From positions 310,001 to 374,000 of the forward strand of contig CANJMF010000002.1 of the NCBI GenBank assembly GCA_947475895.1: a stretch of DNA of 64,000 nt. Direction: 5' to 3'. Positions 53,236 to 61,519 of this stretch are shown in pieces. The position numbers were made by a program, and so were the translations under genes. The stretch is from Fidelibacterota bacterium (GTDB taxonomy: Bacteria > Pseudomonadota > Alphaproteobacteria > Rhodospirillales > Rhodospirillaceae). The notes below the pieces were generated by a model, which was not told the DNA's origin, searched no databases, and worked only from the letters and a program-made list of their open reading frames with translations. Position 1 is the first letter of the stretch; every line of letters begins with the position of its first letter.

Positions 53236-55977
53236 TTATTCGCCTGTCTGGGCTTCCTCAGCCGGCTCTTGTTCAATCGCGCCGGCTTCGTCTTCATCTA
53301 GCGGTAAGTGCGCCACCGACGTGACACGCTCCTCCTCGCCCGTGGAGAACAGCGTGACGCCTTGCGTGGATCGTCCCGCGATGCGCACGTCGCCGACCGG
53401 AATTCGGATCAGGCGGCCCGCATCGGTGATCATCATGACTTGGTCTTTATCGCCCACGGGGAATGACGCAGCCACCTCGCCGTTGCGCTTCGAGGTCGCA
53501 ATGGAAACGATGCCCGAACCGCCGCGGTTCGTGATGCGGTATTCGTAGGCCGACGTGCGCTTACCAAAGCCGTTGCGTGTCGCCGTGAGAACAAATTCCT
53601 CGGCGCTCGCGAAACGTTTGAACTCTTCTTCCGATAGAACTTTGGTCGTGGTCGCCGCTTCCTCGCCGTCGGCGGGCGCCTCTTCGGCTTCGTCGCCACC
53701 GCGCAGTTTCTTCGATGCCTTCAGATAAGCATCGCGACTTTCGGTATCGAAATCCACATGCCTGAGGACCGACATTGAAATCACCTCGTCGCCTTCGGCC
53801 AACTTGATTCCGCGCACGCCCATGGACGAGCGACCCGCGAATACCCGGACGTCGCTGACTTCAAAGCGGATACACTTGCCATGGCGCGTCGACAAAAGAA
53901 CGTCGTTCTTATCGTCGCACGTCGCGACACCGATAAGACGATCGCCGCCTGTCTCAAGCTTCATGGCGATTTTTCCGGTGCGATGGATGTTCACGAAATC
54001 CGACAGATCGTTGCGGCGCACGTCGCCGCCCGAGGTGGCGAACATCACATTGAGCTGAGCCCATGTGGTTTCGTCTTCCGGCATCGGCATGACGGTAGAA
54101 ATTGTCTCGCCCTCTTTCAAAGGCAGCAGGTTCACCATGGCCTTGCCGCGGCTCTGCGGATTGCCGACCGGCAGCCGGTAGACCTTCAGTTTGTAAACCA
54201 TGCCTGTGGTGGAGAAGAACAGCACGGGCGTGTGGGTGTTCACTACATACAGGGCCTGAACGAAATCTTCTTCCTTGGTCGCCATGCCGGCGCGGCCTTT
54301 GCCGCCACGGCGCTGGGCGCGATAGGTCGACAGTGGAACACGCTTGATCCAGCCGGTATTGGTGACGGTCACCACCATGTCTTCACGTTGGATCAGGTCT
54401 TCGATATCGGTTTCGAACTCAAGTTCTTCGATGGTCGTACGGCGCGGCGTGCCGTATTCGGTTTTCATCTCGACCAGTTCTTCGCGCATGATCTGGTACA
54501 GGCGCTCGCGCGAACGTAGGATTTCGAGATACCCGACGATGTCCGTGCCGATCTCCGTCAACTCGGAGTGAAGCTTATCGCGTTCGAGGCCGGTCAGGCG
54601 ATGCAGGCGCAGATCGAGGATCGCTTTGGCCTGTTCTTCAGAGAGACGATAGTTGCCGTTGACGACCTTACGATCCGGCTCGTCGATCAGTTGCACCAGC
54701 GGTTCCACATCGGCTGCGGGCCAGTCACGGGCCATCAATTGCTCTTTGGCGACTGCCGGGTCTTTCGCAGCGCGGATCAACTTGATCACTTCGTCCAAGT
54801 TCGCAACAGCGATGGCAAGGCCCACTAGGACGTGGGCGCGATTGCGGGCTTGGCCCAGCAGATACACCGTGCGGCGGCGGATGACTTCTTCGCGGAAGGT
54901 GATGAAGGCCTGCAGCACTTGGCGCAGGTTCATCAATTCCGGGCGGCCATTGCGGATGGCCAGCATGTTGACACCAAAGCTCGACTGCAGCGGCGTGAAT
55001 TTGTAGAGCTGGTTAAGCACGACTTCGGCGACCACGTCGCGCTTGATTTCCACGACCACGCGCACACCGCGACGGTCGGATTCATCACGCAAATCGCTGA
55101 TGCCCTCGACGCGCTTGTCGCGCACCAATTCGGCCATCTTCTCGATCATCGAGGATTTATTCACCTGATAGGGAATCTCGGTGATGATGATGGCCTGGCG
55201 ATCCTTGCCCGTGTCTTCGATTTCGCAGCGACCGCGCATCACGACCGAACCACGGCCGGTCATCATGGCCGCGCGGCAACCGGATTGCCCCAGAATAATG
55301 CCGCCCGTCGGGAAGTCAGGGCCCGGTACCAGTTCCATCAGGCGTTCGTCGGTGGTCGCCGGGTCGTCGATCAGCGCGCAGGTCGCATCGATCACTTCGC
55401 CCAGATTATGGGGCGGAATATTGGTAGCCATGCCGACGGCAATGCCGCCCGCGCCGTTTACCAACAGATTGGGGAAACGTGCCGGCAGCACGACCGGCTC
55501 GTGCTCGCTTTCGTCGTAGTTGGGTTGGAAGTCGACGGTGTCTTTGTCGATGTCGTCGAGCAGCGAGTGCGCAGGCTTGGCGAGGCGCGATTCCGTATAG
55601 CGCATGGCTGCCGGTGCATCGCCGTCCATGGAACCGAAGTTACCTTGGCCGTCGATCAGCGGTACGCGCATGGAGAAGCTTTGCGCCATGCGCACCATGG
55701 CATCGTAAATCGATTGGTCGCCGTGCGGATGGTATTTACCCATCACGTCACCGACAATGCGCGCCGATTTACGGAAGGGCTTGTTGTACTCGTACCCCGC
55801 CTCTTTCATCCCGTAGAGGATGCGCCGGTGAACCGGTTTCAGGCCGTCGCGCACGTCGGGGAGCGCGCGGCTGACGATCACGCTCATGGCGTAATCGAGG
55901 TAGCTGCGGCGCATCTCGTCTTCGATGGTAATGGGCGCGATGTCGAACGGCTGTTTAGGAGGGGCGGCTTCGTTCAC
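53236..55977 (-). CDS. gyrA: DNA gyrase subunit A
   Basis: This is the breakage-rejoining subunit of 913 residues. The catalytic tyrosine is Tyr127 in MRYTESR. The quinolone-resistance region reads [15 protein letters not shown], with Gln88 at the place of E. coli Ser83 and Asp92 at Asp87. The C-terminal pinwheel has the GyrA box QRRGGKG. The start is GTG 55977. Upstream 252 bp separate it from the divergent nitronate monooxygenase; gyrB is not in the window. Confidence 0.97.
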   Translation of the reverse strand: MNEAAPPKQPFDIAPITIEDEMRRSYLDYAMSVIVSRALPDVRDGLKPVHRRILYGMKEAGYEYNKPFRKSARIVGDVMGKYHPHGDQSIYDAMVRMAQSFSMRVPLIDGQGNFGSMDGDAPAAMRYTESRLAKPAHSLLDDIDKDTVDFQPNYDESEHEPVVLPARFPNLLVNGAGGIAVGMATNIPPHNLGEVIDATCALIDDPATTDERLMELVPGPDFPTGGIILGQSGCRAAMMTGRGSVVMRGRCEIEDTGKDRQAIIITEIPYQVNKSSMIEKMAELVRDKRVEGISDLRDESDRRGVRVVVEIKRDVVAEVVLNQLYKFTPLQSSFGVNMLAIRNGRPELMNLRQVLQAFITFREEVIRRRTVYLLGQARNRAHVLVGLAIAVANLDEVIKLIRAAKDPAVAKEQLMARDWPAADVEPLVQLIDEPDRKVVNGNYRLSEEQAKAILDLRLHRLTGLERDKLHSELTEIGTDIVGYLEILRSRERLYQIMREELVEMKTEYGTPRRTTIEELEFETDIEDLIQREDMVVTVTNTGWIKRVPLSTYRAQRRGGKGRAGMATKEEDFVQALYVVNTHTPVLFFSTTGMVYKLKVYRLPVGNPQSRGKAMVNLLPLKEGETISTVMPMPEDETTWAQLNVMFATSGGDVRRNDLSDFVNIHRTGKIAMKLETGGDRLIGVATCDDKNDVLLSTRHGKCIRFEVSDVRVFAGRSSMGVRGIKLAEGDEVISMSVLRHVDFDTESRDAYLKASKKLRGGDEAEEAPADGEEAATTTKVLSEEEFKRFASAEEFVLTATRNGFGKRTSAYEYRITNRGGSGIVSIATSKRNGEVAASFPVGDKDQVMMITDAGRLIRIPVGDVRIAGRSTQGVTLFSTGEEERVTSVAHLPLDEDEAGAIEQEPAEEAQTGE

Positions 55978-56229
55978 CAGATCACTCGCAAAAAGTCAGC
56001 AAAATAGGGGTTTATAAAGACTTTTTCCCCTGCCTTGCCGAACGGTCAAAATGACGCCCCGGAACCGGTTCGCCGAGCCCGCGAAATCTAGCAGATTGGC
56101 GCTGAGAATCCCAACGCAACATGTGCTCAAACGCAGTTGAAATCTGTGGATAAGTCGACGCTCAATTTGCGCTTTTCCCAGGGACGTTCAGCTCGGCTAT
56201 AAGCGAGTGGAACAACGGGGTGAAAACGC

Positions 56230-57168
56230 ATGGCCTTGCCTGAGATGTTTCGCGGACGATTGAAGCTACCGGTTGCCGGTGCGCCGATGTTCATCGTCTC
56301 GCAGCCCGAGCTGGTGATGGCGCAATGCCGCGCTGGGATCGTGGGTTCATTCCCCACGCTGAATGCGCGCAAGCTGGAAGATTTGGAAAGCTGGATCGTC
56401 CAATGCACAACTGCTTCCGCTGAACCGGGCGCGGCACCATTCGGTGCGAACCTGATTGTCCACAAGAGCAACCCGCGTCTGGCCGAAGACACGGAGATGG
56501 TAATCAAACACCGTGTGCCGTTCGTTATTACATCCGTGGGCGATCCGACCGAAGTCGCAAAGCGCGTGCATGCTTACGGCGGTATCGTGTTTCACGATGT
56601 CATCAGCCTGCGCCATGCCCGCAAGGCGATCTCGTGCGGTGTGGACGGCTTGATCCTGGTTTGCGCGGGCGCTGGCGGCCATGCGGGTACGCTGTCGCCG
56701 TTTGCTTTCGTTTCGGAAGTGCGAAGCATTTACGATGGCGCGATCTCGCTGGCAGGTGCGATTTCCACCGGCGCGCATGTCCGAGCGGCCGTCGCTATGG
56801 GAGCCGACATGGCATCTATGGGAACGCGATTCATAGCCACCAAAGAAGCCCATGCGGCCGAAGGCTACAAACAGATGATCGTCGAGAGTTCGGCGGCTGA
56901 CATCATCTACACGCCCTATTTCAGCGGCGTGAACGGCAGCTTCCTGAAGGGCTCCGTTGAAGCCGCCGGCCTCGATCCAGCGCAGGTATTGGGAAAGCGC
57001 GAGGGCGCCTCCCTTGCCCTTGGTCCTGAGGAATCCCATGGACCTAAAGCCTGGAAGGATATTTGGTCTGCTGGGCAAGGGTCGGGTGCGATCCATGACG
57101 TTCCGCCAGTCGCGGAATTGGTGACACGCTTGAGGGCCGAATACGACGCCGCCGGCAAGATTGGGTAA
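56230..57168 (+). CDS. Nitronate monooxygenase (2-nitropropane dioxygenase family)
   Basis: The protein has 312 residues and a TIM-barrel with FMN. Family segments are APMFIVSQPELVMAQCRAGIVGSFPTLN, PFGANLIVHKSNPRL, CAGAGGHAG and GADMASMGTRFIATKEA. It oxidises nitronates or similar electrophiles such as propionate 3-nitronate. It is divergent from gyrA and precedes a repeat-protein gene by 5 bp, suggesting cotranscription. The physiological substrate is not known. Confidence 0.92.
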   Translation: MALPEMFRGRLKLPVAGAPMFIVSQPELVMAQCRAGIVGSFPTLNARKLEDLESWIVQCTTASAEPGAAPFGANLIVHKSNPRLAEDTEMVIKHRVPFVITSVGDPTEVAKRVHAYGGIVFHDVISLRHARKAISCGVDGLILVCAGAGGHAGTLSPFAFVSEVRSIYDGAISLAGAISTGAHVRAAVAMGADMASMGTRFIATKEAHAAEGYKQMIVESSAADIIYTPYFSGVNGSFLKGSVEAAGLDPAQVLGKREGASLALGPEESHGPKAWKDIWSAGQGSGAIHDVPPVAELVTRLRAEYDAAGKIG

Positions 57169-57173
57169 GCGCC

Positions 57174-58061
57174 GTGGCGGCAATCCTTACAGGATGGATT
57201 GTCTTTGTGGCCGCCGCCAATGTGCTCGCCGCTCGTCCTTGGAAAACGTCCGCTGCCCGCGCACCGCTTCCGTGGATAATCGCCATGGCGGCTGCGACGT
57301 GGGTGTTGGCGTGGGGCGCCAGCGCTTATTCCGACTCAATGGCGTCAGGATCATGGACGGCGGCATCGGTGACGATCGGCTTTGTACCGCTTAAGGCCGT
57401 TGTTTATTCGCTGCTGGGATATTTCGCCACGCGGACCTTTTTGGCGGCGCTGTCGTCGACCGCCACGAAGCGTTGGGTTTTACCGGGCGCTTTGGGACTT
57501 GGGTTTTTCGCACTGATCGTATCGGACGTGAGCACACAGATCGATATTCGTTGGACGCGTCATGCTCGCAGCGAAACGCTTTCGGCCGACGATGTGGGTG
57601 CGCTGGTTCAGCGGGTAAAATCGGGCACGGCTCACCAGGACGAACGCCGTGCGTTCTTACGCAATCCGCTGTGCCCGCCCGAAATGCTTGCCATTCACGC
57701 TGCGTCGGCAGACGTCTATGACCGCGCGGCGGTTGCGGCCAATCCGAAACTCGACGTCGCCCTGGCCGAGCAGTTGGCCGGCGATGCGGATGAGCAGGTC
57801 CGGTATATGCTGGCCTTCAACCGCGATATGCCGCCCGCCCTCCTGTCGCGCCTGGCGGCCGACCCGAGCGAATACGTGCGCGATACGGTGGCCTGGACGA
57901 AGACCCTGCCCGAGGCGGACTTCAACCGGCTGGTGGCGGACCCCAGCCCCAAGGTGCGGGCGACCGCTGCCCTCCAGGAGCGCATATCCTCCGAGGCCCT
58001 GGACAGGCTGAGGGCCGATCCTGAGGAACGGGTCCGTAATGCCGCGAATCGTTGGCAGTAA
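57174..58061 (+). CDS. Membrane-anchored protein with LRV/HEAT-like repeats
   Basis: The product has 295 residues from GTG 57174. Three hydrophobic helices occupy about residues 1-20, 40-60 and 70-115. The C-terminal 150 residues hold about six short repeats of the pattern LLSRLAADPSEYVRDTVA, DFNRLVADPSPKVRATAA, LDRLRADPEERVRNAA, close to leucine-rich-variant repeats. These usually form a protein-binding solenoid. It follows the nitronate monooxygenase gene by 5 bp. No known partner. Confidence 0.75.
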   Translation: MAAILTGWIVFVAAANVLAARPWKTSAARAPLPWIIAMAAATWVLAWGASAYSDSMASGSWTAASVTIGFVPLKAVVYSLLGYFATRTFLAALSSTATKRWVLPGALGLGFFALIVSDVSTQIDIRWTRHARSETLSADDVGALVQRVKSGTAHQDERRAFLRNPLCPPEMLAIHAASADVYDRAAVAANPKLDVALAEQLAGDADEQVRYMLAFNRDMPPALLSRLAADPSEYVRDTVAWTKTLPEADFNRLVADPSPKVRATAALQERISSEALDRLRADPEERVRNAANRWQ

Positions 58062-58118
58062 CGTTGGCAGTGGCAAAGGCGTGTGCTAGGAAGCGCCCAC
58101 AAACCTAAGGAGCCTGCC

Positions 58119-58226
58119 ATGCCAGCCAAGACCACCAAGAGCCAACGTAGCCGCGCCAACAAGCGCAAGGGCAAAGCCAAAGCCAAATATAAGCGCCGTC
58201 GCGCCCGTTCGGATAAGAAGGCCTAA
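58119..58226 (+). CDS. 35-aa highly basic small protein
   Basis: The product MPAKTTKSQRSRANKRKGKA continues with a KAKYKRRRARSDKK end; about half of its residues are Lys or Arg. It has the best ribosome site in this part of the window, AAGGAG seven bases from the ATG. It resembles a nucleic-acid-binding or ribosome-linked peptide in composition only; it is not a match to bTHX or bL34. A large hairpin lies 40 bases after its stop. It is too short for ordinary ORF filters. Confidence 0.65.
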   Translation: MPAKTTKSQRSRANKRKGKAKAKYKRRRARSDKKA

Positions 58227-58265
58227 GCCTAGGTCTCATGACCGGCCGCCTCGCGGGACGATGTC

Positions 58266-58300
58266 TCTGACTGAAGCGCCAAAAGGCGCTCAGTTACAGA
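58266..58300 (+). terminator. Long imperfect hairpin after the 35-aa gene
   Basis: AGCGCC and GGCGCT pair around AAAA, and outer ACTG/CAGT and TCTG/CAGA pairs extend it to about 14 pairs with two small bulges. No T run follows, so it may be a terminator, an RNA stabiliser or part of a leader for the next gene. Confidence 0.5.
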
Positions 58301-58381
58301 AACAACCCCATGGAGCGGCCTTTCCTTCCGTGTTTTATCTAAGTACGGCAAGGACATAGAAAAAAGTAAAACAACCCCATG
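58300..58381 (+). repeat. Two copies of a 13-bp direct repeat
   Basis: AAACAACCCCATG occurs at 58300-58312 and 58369-58381, 69 bases apart, in otherwise gene-free sequence between the 35-aa gene and the small membrane-protein gene. Confidence 0.55.
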
Positions 58382-58463
58382 CACGCGCGAAAGCAGCGTT
58401 CTAAGCATGGTTTGTTGTTGACGGCGGATTTTTTATCGCCTCCCGGCGAGGACTTCGGACCTA

Positions 58464-58736
58464 GTGACCTACGTCGTTTTTTCCATTGTCGGCGCTTATC
58501 TCGTCCTCGGACTCTGCCTCACGCGCTACGCGACCGCCCCAAACATGCGCATGAAGTTCCGCGACGTGATTTTGGGCGCGGCGTTCATGCCCGTGCTTCT
58601 GGCATTCATGCTGCTGTGCATTTTTTTCGAGAAAGCCTGGAAACGGCTTTTGGTCGCCCTCGCCTTCGATCCGCCGGAGGAAATGCGGGCTGGTCCGGAT
58701 GACGAAGCCAAAAAAGATACCAACGGACAACCTTAA
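58464..58736 (+). CDS. Small membrane protein, unknown
   Basis: The product has 90 residues from GTG 58464. Two membrane helices lie near residues 3-22 and 35-62, with a charged tail rich in Asp/Glu/Lys. The start lacks a near ribosome site, and an antisense frame of similar length exists, so coding is not certain. The hydrophobic pattern favours the plus strand. Confidence 0.5.
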   Translation: MTYVVFSIVGAYLVLGLCLTRYATAPNMRMKFRDVILGAAFMPVLLAFMLLCIFFEKAWKRLLVALAFDPPEEMRAGPDDEAKKDTNGQP

Positions 58737-58744
58737 GGCGCTTC

Positions 58745-59218
58745 TCACTCTTGCTGCGTGATTTCCCGCTTCGGGCCGTCATAGGCGATGAAAAGCTCGC
58801 GGTGCCGGGCGAACGACATTTCACCGTCGCGCGTGTAGTACTCCGACACCCACGATAGCAGAGCTTCCGCTCTGGAATCCTGCTCGCCTTGCGACGCGTA
58901 CTTGTGGGGCTCCCACGGACGGTTGCTGCAGTTCGCTAAGCAGACGGATTTCCCGGGATTTAGAAAGATGAGTTCCGGCCGCCAGTGAAACGCACGTTCG
59001 ATCAGATCGCCGTAACAGCCTTCCACAATCCAGCCATCGCGGGAACAAAAGCGATCCAGATCGTCGCGGGCGGCCGCCACGCTGCGCTTCACGGCGATGA
59101 CGTTTTGTTGCCAATAAATAGTGTCGAGATCAAGAACGGCCGCGCCCTTCTCTAACGACAGCTTGTGCGCCAGGGTCGATTTACCCGAACCGGAATTTCC
59201 AAGAATGGCGATACGCAT
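58745..59218 (-). CDS. P-loop nucleotide kinase-like protein (topology modulation/FlaR type)
   Basis: The protein has 157 residues. Walker A GNSGSGKST is at residues 7-15; LDLDTIYWQ and a DGWIVEGCYGDLIERAF segment match the adenylate-kinase-like DNA topology modulation family, whose biochemical role is vague. The middle has several Cys. The neighbouring HhH gene ends one base before its ATG on the same strand, so the two are cotranscribed. Confidence 0.8.
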   Translation of the reverse strand: MRIAILGNSGSGKSTLAHKLSLEKGAAVLDLDTIYWQQNVIAVKRSVAAARDDLDRFCSRDGWIVEGCYGDLIERAFHWRPELIFLNPGKSVCLANCSNRPWEPHKYASQGEQDSRAEALLSWVSEYYTRDGEMSFARHRELFIAYDGPKREITQQE

Positions 59219-59470
59219 CTAGGTGACCTTCCGAAGGGCCTTTTTCAAAACCGCAATACTGGATGGCCCGATGCCGTGAAGCCTGGAGACTTCGGTCATG
59301 CTCCATTTCGCGAGCGCCGCAGGCGTGTAGATTTTCGCGTTGATGAGTGCCCGTTGCGTGGGCTTCGACAGCGCCGCGAACGCGGGGCTCAAACGCGAAT
59401 AGTCGAACGCCATCGCGGCCACTTTATCGCAGTTAGGCGCGGATTTCTTTGGAGCGGTTTTACGCTTCAC
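59219..59470 (-). CDS. Helix-hairpin-helix protein like the RNA polymerase alpha C-terminal domain
   Basis: The product has 83 residues from GTG 59470, with GAGG upstream. After a basic N-terminus (MKRKTAPKKS) comes an HhH fold: LSKPTQRALINAKIYTPAALAKWSMTEVSRLHGIGPSSIAVLKKAL, matching small alpha-CTD-like DNA-binding proteins. It may bind DNA non-specifically. It ends exactly where the P-loop protein gene begins. Confidence 0.75.
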   Translation of the reverse strand: MKRKTAPKKSAPNCDKVAAMAFDYSRLSPAFAALSKPTQRALINAKIYTPAALAKWSMTEVSRLHGIGPSSIAVLKKALRKVT

Positions 59471-59483
59471 GCTTTCCTCATAT

Positions 59484-59515
59484 CGTCGTCCTCGAGGTTA
59501 TACCCGAGGACGACG
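59484..59515. terminator. Strong inverted repeat between the tannase and HhH genes
   Basis: CGTCGTCCTCG (59484-59494) pairs perfectly with CGAGGACGACG (59505-59515), extended by GGT/ACC inside. It lies eight bases after the tannase stop on the minus strand, so it probably ends that transcript. No T run follows. Confidence 0.6.
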
Positions 59516-59522
59516 GGAGAAA

Positions 59523-61364
59523 TCACGGTGCTTTGCAGGTGAAGTTGGCAGCTTCGTCGATGGAGCCCGAGCCTTTGTAGGTCGGTACCGTTGGATAGGC
59601 GCAAATCGGGCGGGTGCGGTCGACCTGGCCCTCGATCGGTAGGCCCGACGGACCCAACCGGGAGCCCACTTCGGCCACGACATGCGACGAGATGATGCTT
59701 TCAGGTTTCTTGCCGTGTTCGACCCAGCCTTCCAACTCGGTCAGGAAGTCGACGACGTTGGGGACCTTCTTTGAGCTATCGACAACGTTGCAGTGCCCGT
59801 TTCCCGGAATGAGGAACAAACGCGCGAAATCGGCAACCTTGTCACGCCCGCCCATCTTGGCCGAGACGCGCTCGTAGTAATCGATCTGCGACAGGGGATT
59901 GATCGACCAATCGGACCAACCTGCATAAACGAGTAGCTTCCCATTTCGTTTTTGAAATCCGGAAAGATCGGGATCGACCGCGTCGAGCTGTGCCGCAGAT
60001 ACAGCCAAAGCTGGGATGTCGGTTTCGAAATTGAAGCTGTGCAAATCGTAATTCGGATCGCCGAAGATGAAATATTTGAGGCTTTCATTTGCCATGAAGT
60101 AGTTGCGCGTAAAGTAGGGCTTGATGCTAGGGTTTTTGTTTGCCTCGGGCGATCCGACCACGGCGCCGCCGCTTTTCCCGGTCCACTGACCATCAATATT
60201 TTCGCCGCCGTAAGGCATGCCCACCCAAACTTGCCCTTCCGCGTTCGAAGGACCTTTATGAATGTGGTCGATCACTTCGACCTGACGTGGCGTAAAGCAG
60301 TCCGGCCCGTCTTTCCCCGCCGAACATTTCGGCAGGTCCTTATACGGATCGAACTTGCACGCGAGCGGATTGTTGATGATGCCGTCGACAAGGCCGTCCA
60401 AACCGTCGCACTTCTTGTGAACCGCGTCGTCGAGCACCTTCACTTTCTCCGGCGGCACCACAGGCCGGTAATTCGTCTGATCCTCAAGCGTCGGAAACAT
60501 CTGTTGCTGCGTCCACGCCTTTGCCAAGCCGGACCCTCGGGTGGAGCTGGACGTCGGACACGCGGCGATGATGCCGTCGAAATCGTCCGGATAGCGTTGC
60601 GCTTCCATCATCGCCTGACGGCCGCTGCCGGATGTGCCGTAGAAATACGCGTGCCGGATCGGGCGTTTGTAATAGGCATGGATGATTTGCTTGGCGGTCG
60701 CTTGCGCCAAATGGGTGCCGCGATGGCCGAAGTTCAGCAGTCGCTCGGGATTTTGATAAGCCCACGAGTTGCCGGGAATATCTTTCGGAATGAGGTGACC
60801 TGTGTCGGTCACCGCCGTCGCATATCCGCGCACCAACGCAACCGGTTTGGAGCCGTTATTCAGGTCGCCCAAAAATGCGCCGCTGCCGCCCATGAGGAAC
60901 TTGCCGTTCCAACCGGACGGCAGATCGACCTCGACCGTGATCTCCTTGTCGACGGTCGCGAGCACCTTGCAGTACGCCATCGCGCTCTTCTGCGCGGCGA
61001 CCTCTTCTGCCGAGGTAATGCGCACCCATGGCAGTTTCAAAGATGTGAGGCCCGCGCATGTTACTGGGCCTGGCGCAACGGAGGCCATAACCGCGCGCAC
61101 CGCATCACGCGCTGTCACGTTGGAGCGCACATCCGCGCTCGCCTTTTCAGCGTCGGCAAGCGTGGGATCGGGGATCAGCGCATTGGTGCCTGAACGGCGC
61201 ACTTCGACAGCGCGCCCAAAGACGTCGGCAAATTTCATGTTGGGAGGATAGATTTGCGATGGCGCAGTATCGGCCGCAAAGATCGGCAATGGCGCCAACA
61301 GCGACGCGCAGACCGCAGCGATTGCCGAAGAATTTTTGCGCGCGCGACTCTTATGCTTTGTCAT
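59523..61364 (-). CDS. Tannase/feruloyl esterase family protein (copy 1)
   Basis: The product has 613 residues from ATG 61364, with GGGGGAGG seven bases upstream. A signal peptide ends near residue 30 (FA-AD). The family esterase core is visible: FLMGGSGAFLGD, the Ser motif GTSGSGRQ at 243-250, an Asp in YAGWSDWSINP and His in GNGHCNVV. In tannases and feruloyl esterases the nucleophile serine is preceded by Cys, bonded to the Cys after the catalytic His; here it is Thr244 while HC is kept. It should cleave an aromatic or other ester in the periplasm or outside. It is a tandem paralogue of the next gene. Confidence 0.87.
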   Translation of the reverse strand: MTKHKSRARKNSSAIAAVCASLLAPLPIFAADTAPSQIYPPNMKFADVFGRAVEVRRSGTNALIPDPTLADAEKASADVRSNVTARDAVRAVMASVAPGPVTCAGLTSLKLPWVRITSAEEVAAQKSAMAYCKVLATVDKEITVEVDLPSGWNGKFLMGGSGAFLGDLNNGSKPVALVRGYATAVTDTGHLIPKDIPGNSWAYQNPERLLNFGHRGTHLAQATAKQIIHAYYKRPIRHAYFYGTSGSGRQAMMEAQRYPDDFDGIIAACPTSSSTRGSGLAKAWTQQQMFPTLEDQTNYRPVVPPEKVKVLDDAVHKKCDGLDGLVDGIINNPLACKFDPYKDLPKCSAGKDGPDCFTPRQVEVIDHIHKGPSNAEGQVWVGMPYGGENIDGQWTGKSGGAVVGSPEANKNPSIKPYFTRNYFMANESLKYFIFGDPNYDLHSFNFETDIPALAVSAAQLDAVDPDLSGFQKRNGKLLVYAGWSDWSINPLSQIDYYERVSAKMGGRDKVADFARLFLIPGNGHCNVVDSSKKVPNVVDFLTELEGWVEHGKKPESIISSHVVAEVGSRLGPSGLPIEGQVDRTRPICAYPTVPTYKGSGSIDEAANFTCKAP

Positions 61365-61379
61365 CAAAGCCTCCCCCAA

Positions 61380-61519
61380 CTTTGCCGAACAGGGTCACAA
61401 CCCGGTTGCGGCCCTAACGGCTTAGTCTTGCACCCCGGACCCGGGGGTCAAGCCGTGGGGGTCACGAAAAAAACTCAGGACCCCATGACTATTGAGTCGC
61501 AGGGTTATGGTTACATTCA
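61380..61519. other. Intergenic region between the tannase copies
   Basis: This gap holds an ACCCC/GGGGT stem near 61431-61447, the repeated GGGGGTCA twice, and GGGGTC/GGACCCC flanking an A-run near 61455-61484. Together these resemble a terminator for copy 2 plus a promoter for copy 1, but no single clear element stands out. Confidence 0.35.

Noticed and set aside
54832-56007. 391-aa plus-strand frame inside gyrA
   Set aside because: Antisense to conserved GyrA; His/Arg-rich shadow composition.
59952-61193. 413-aa plus-strand frame inside tannase copy 1
   Set aside because: It is antisense to a gene with a paralogue and conserved motifs; the composition is that of a shadow frame.
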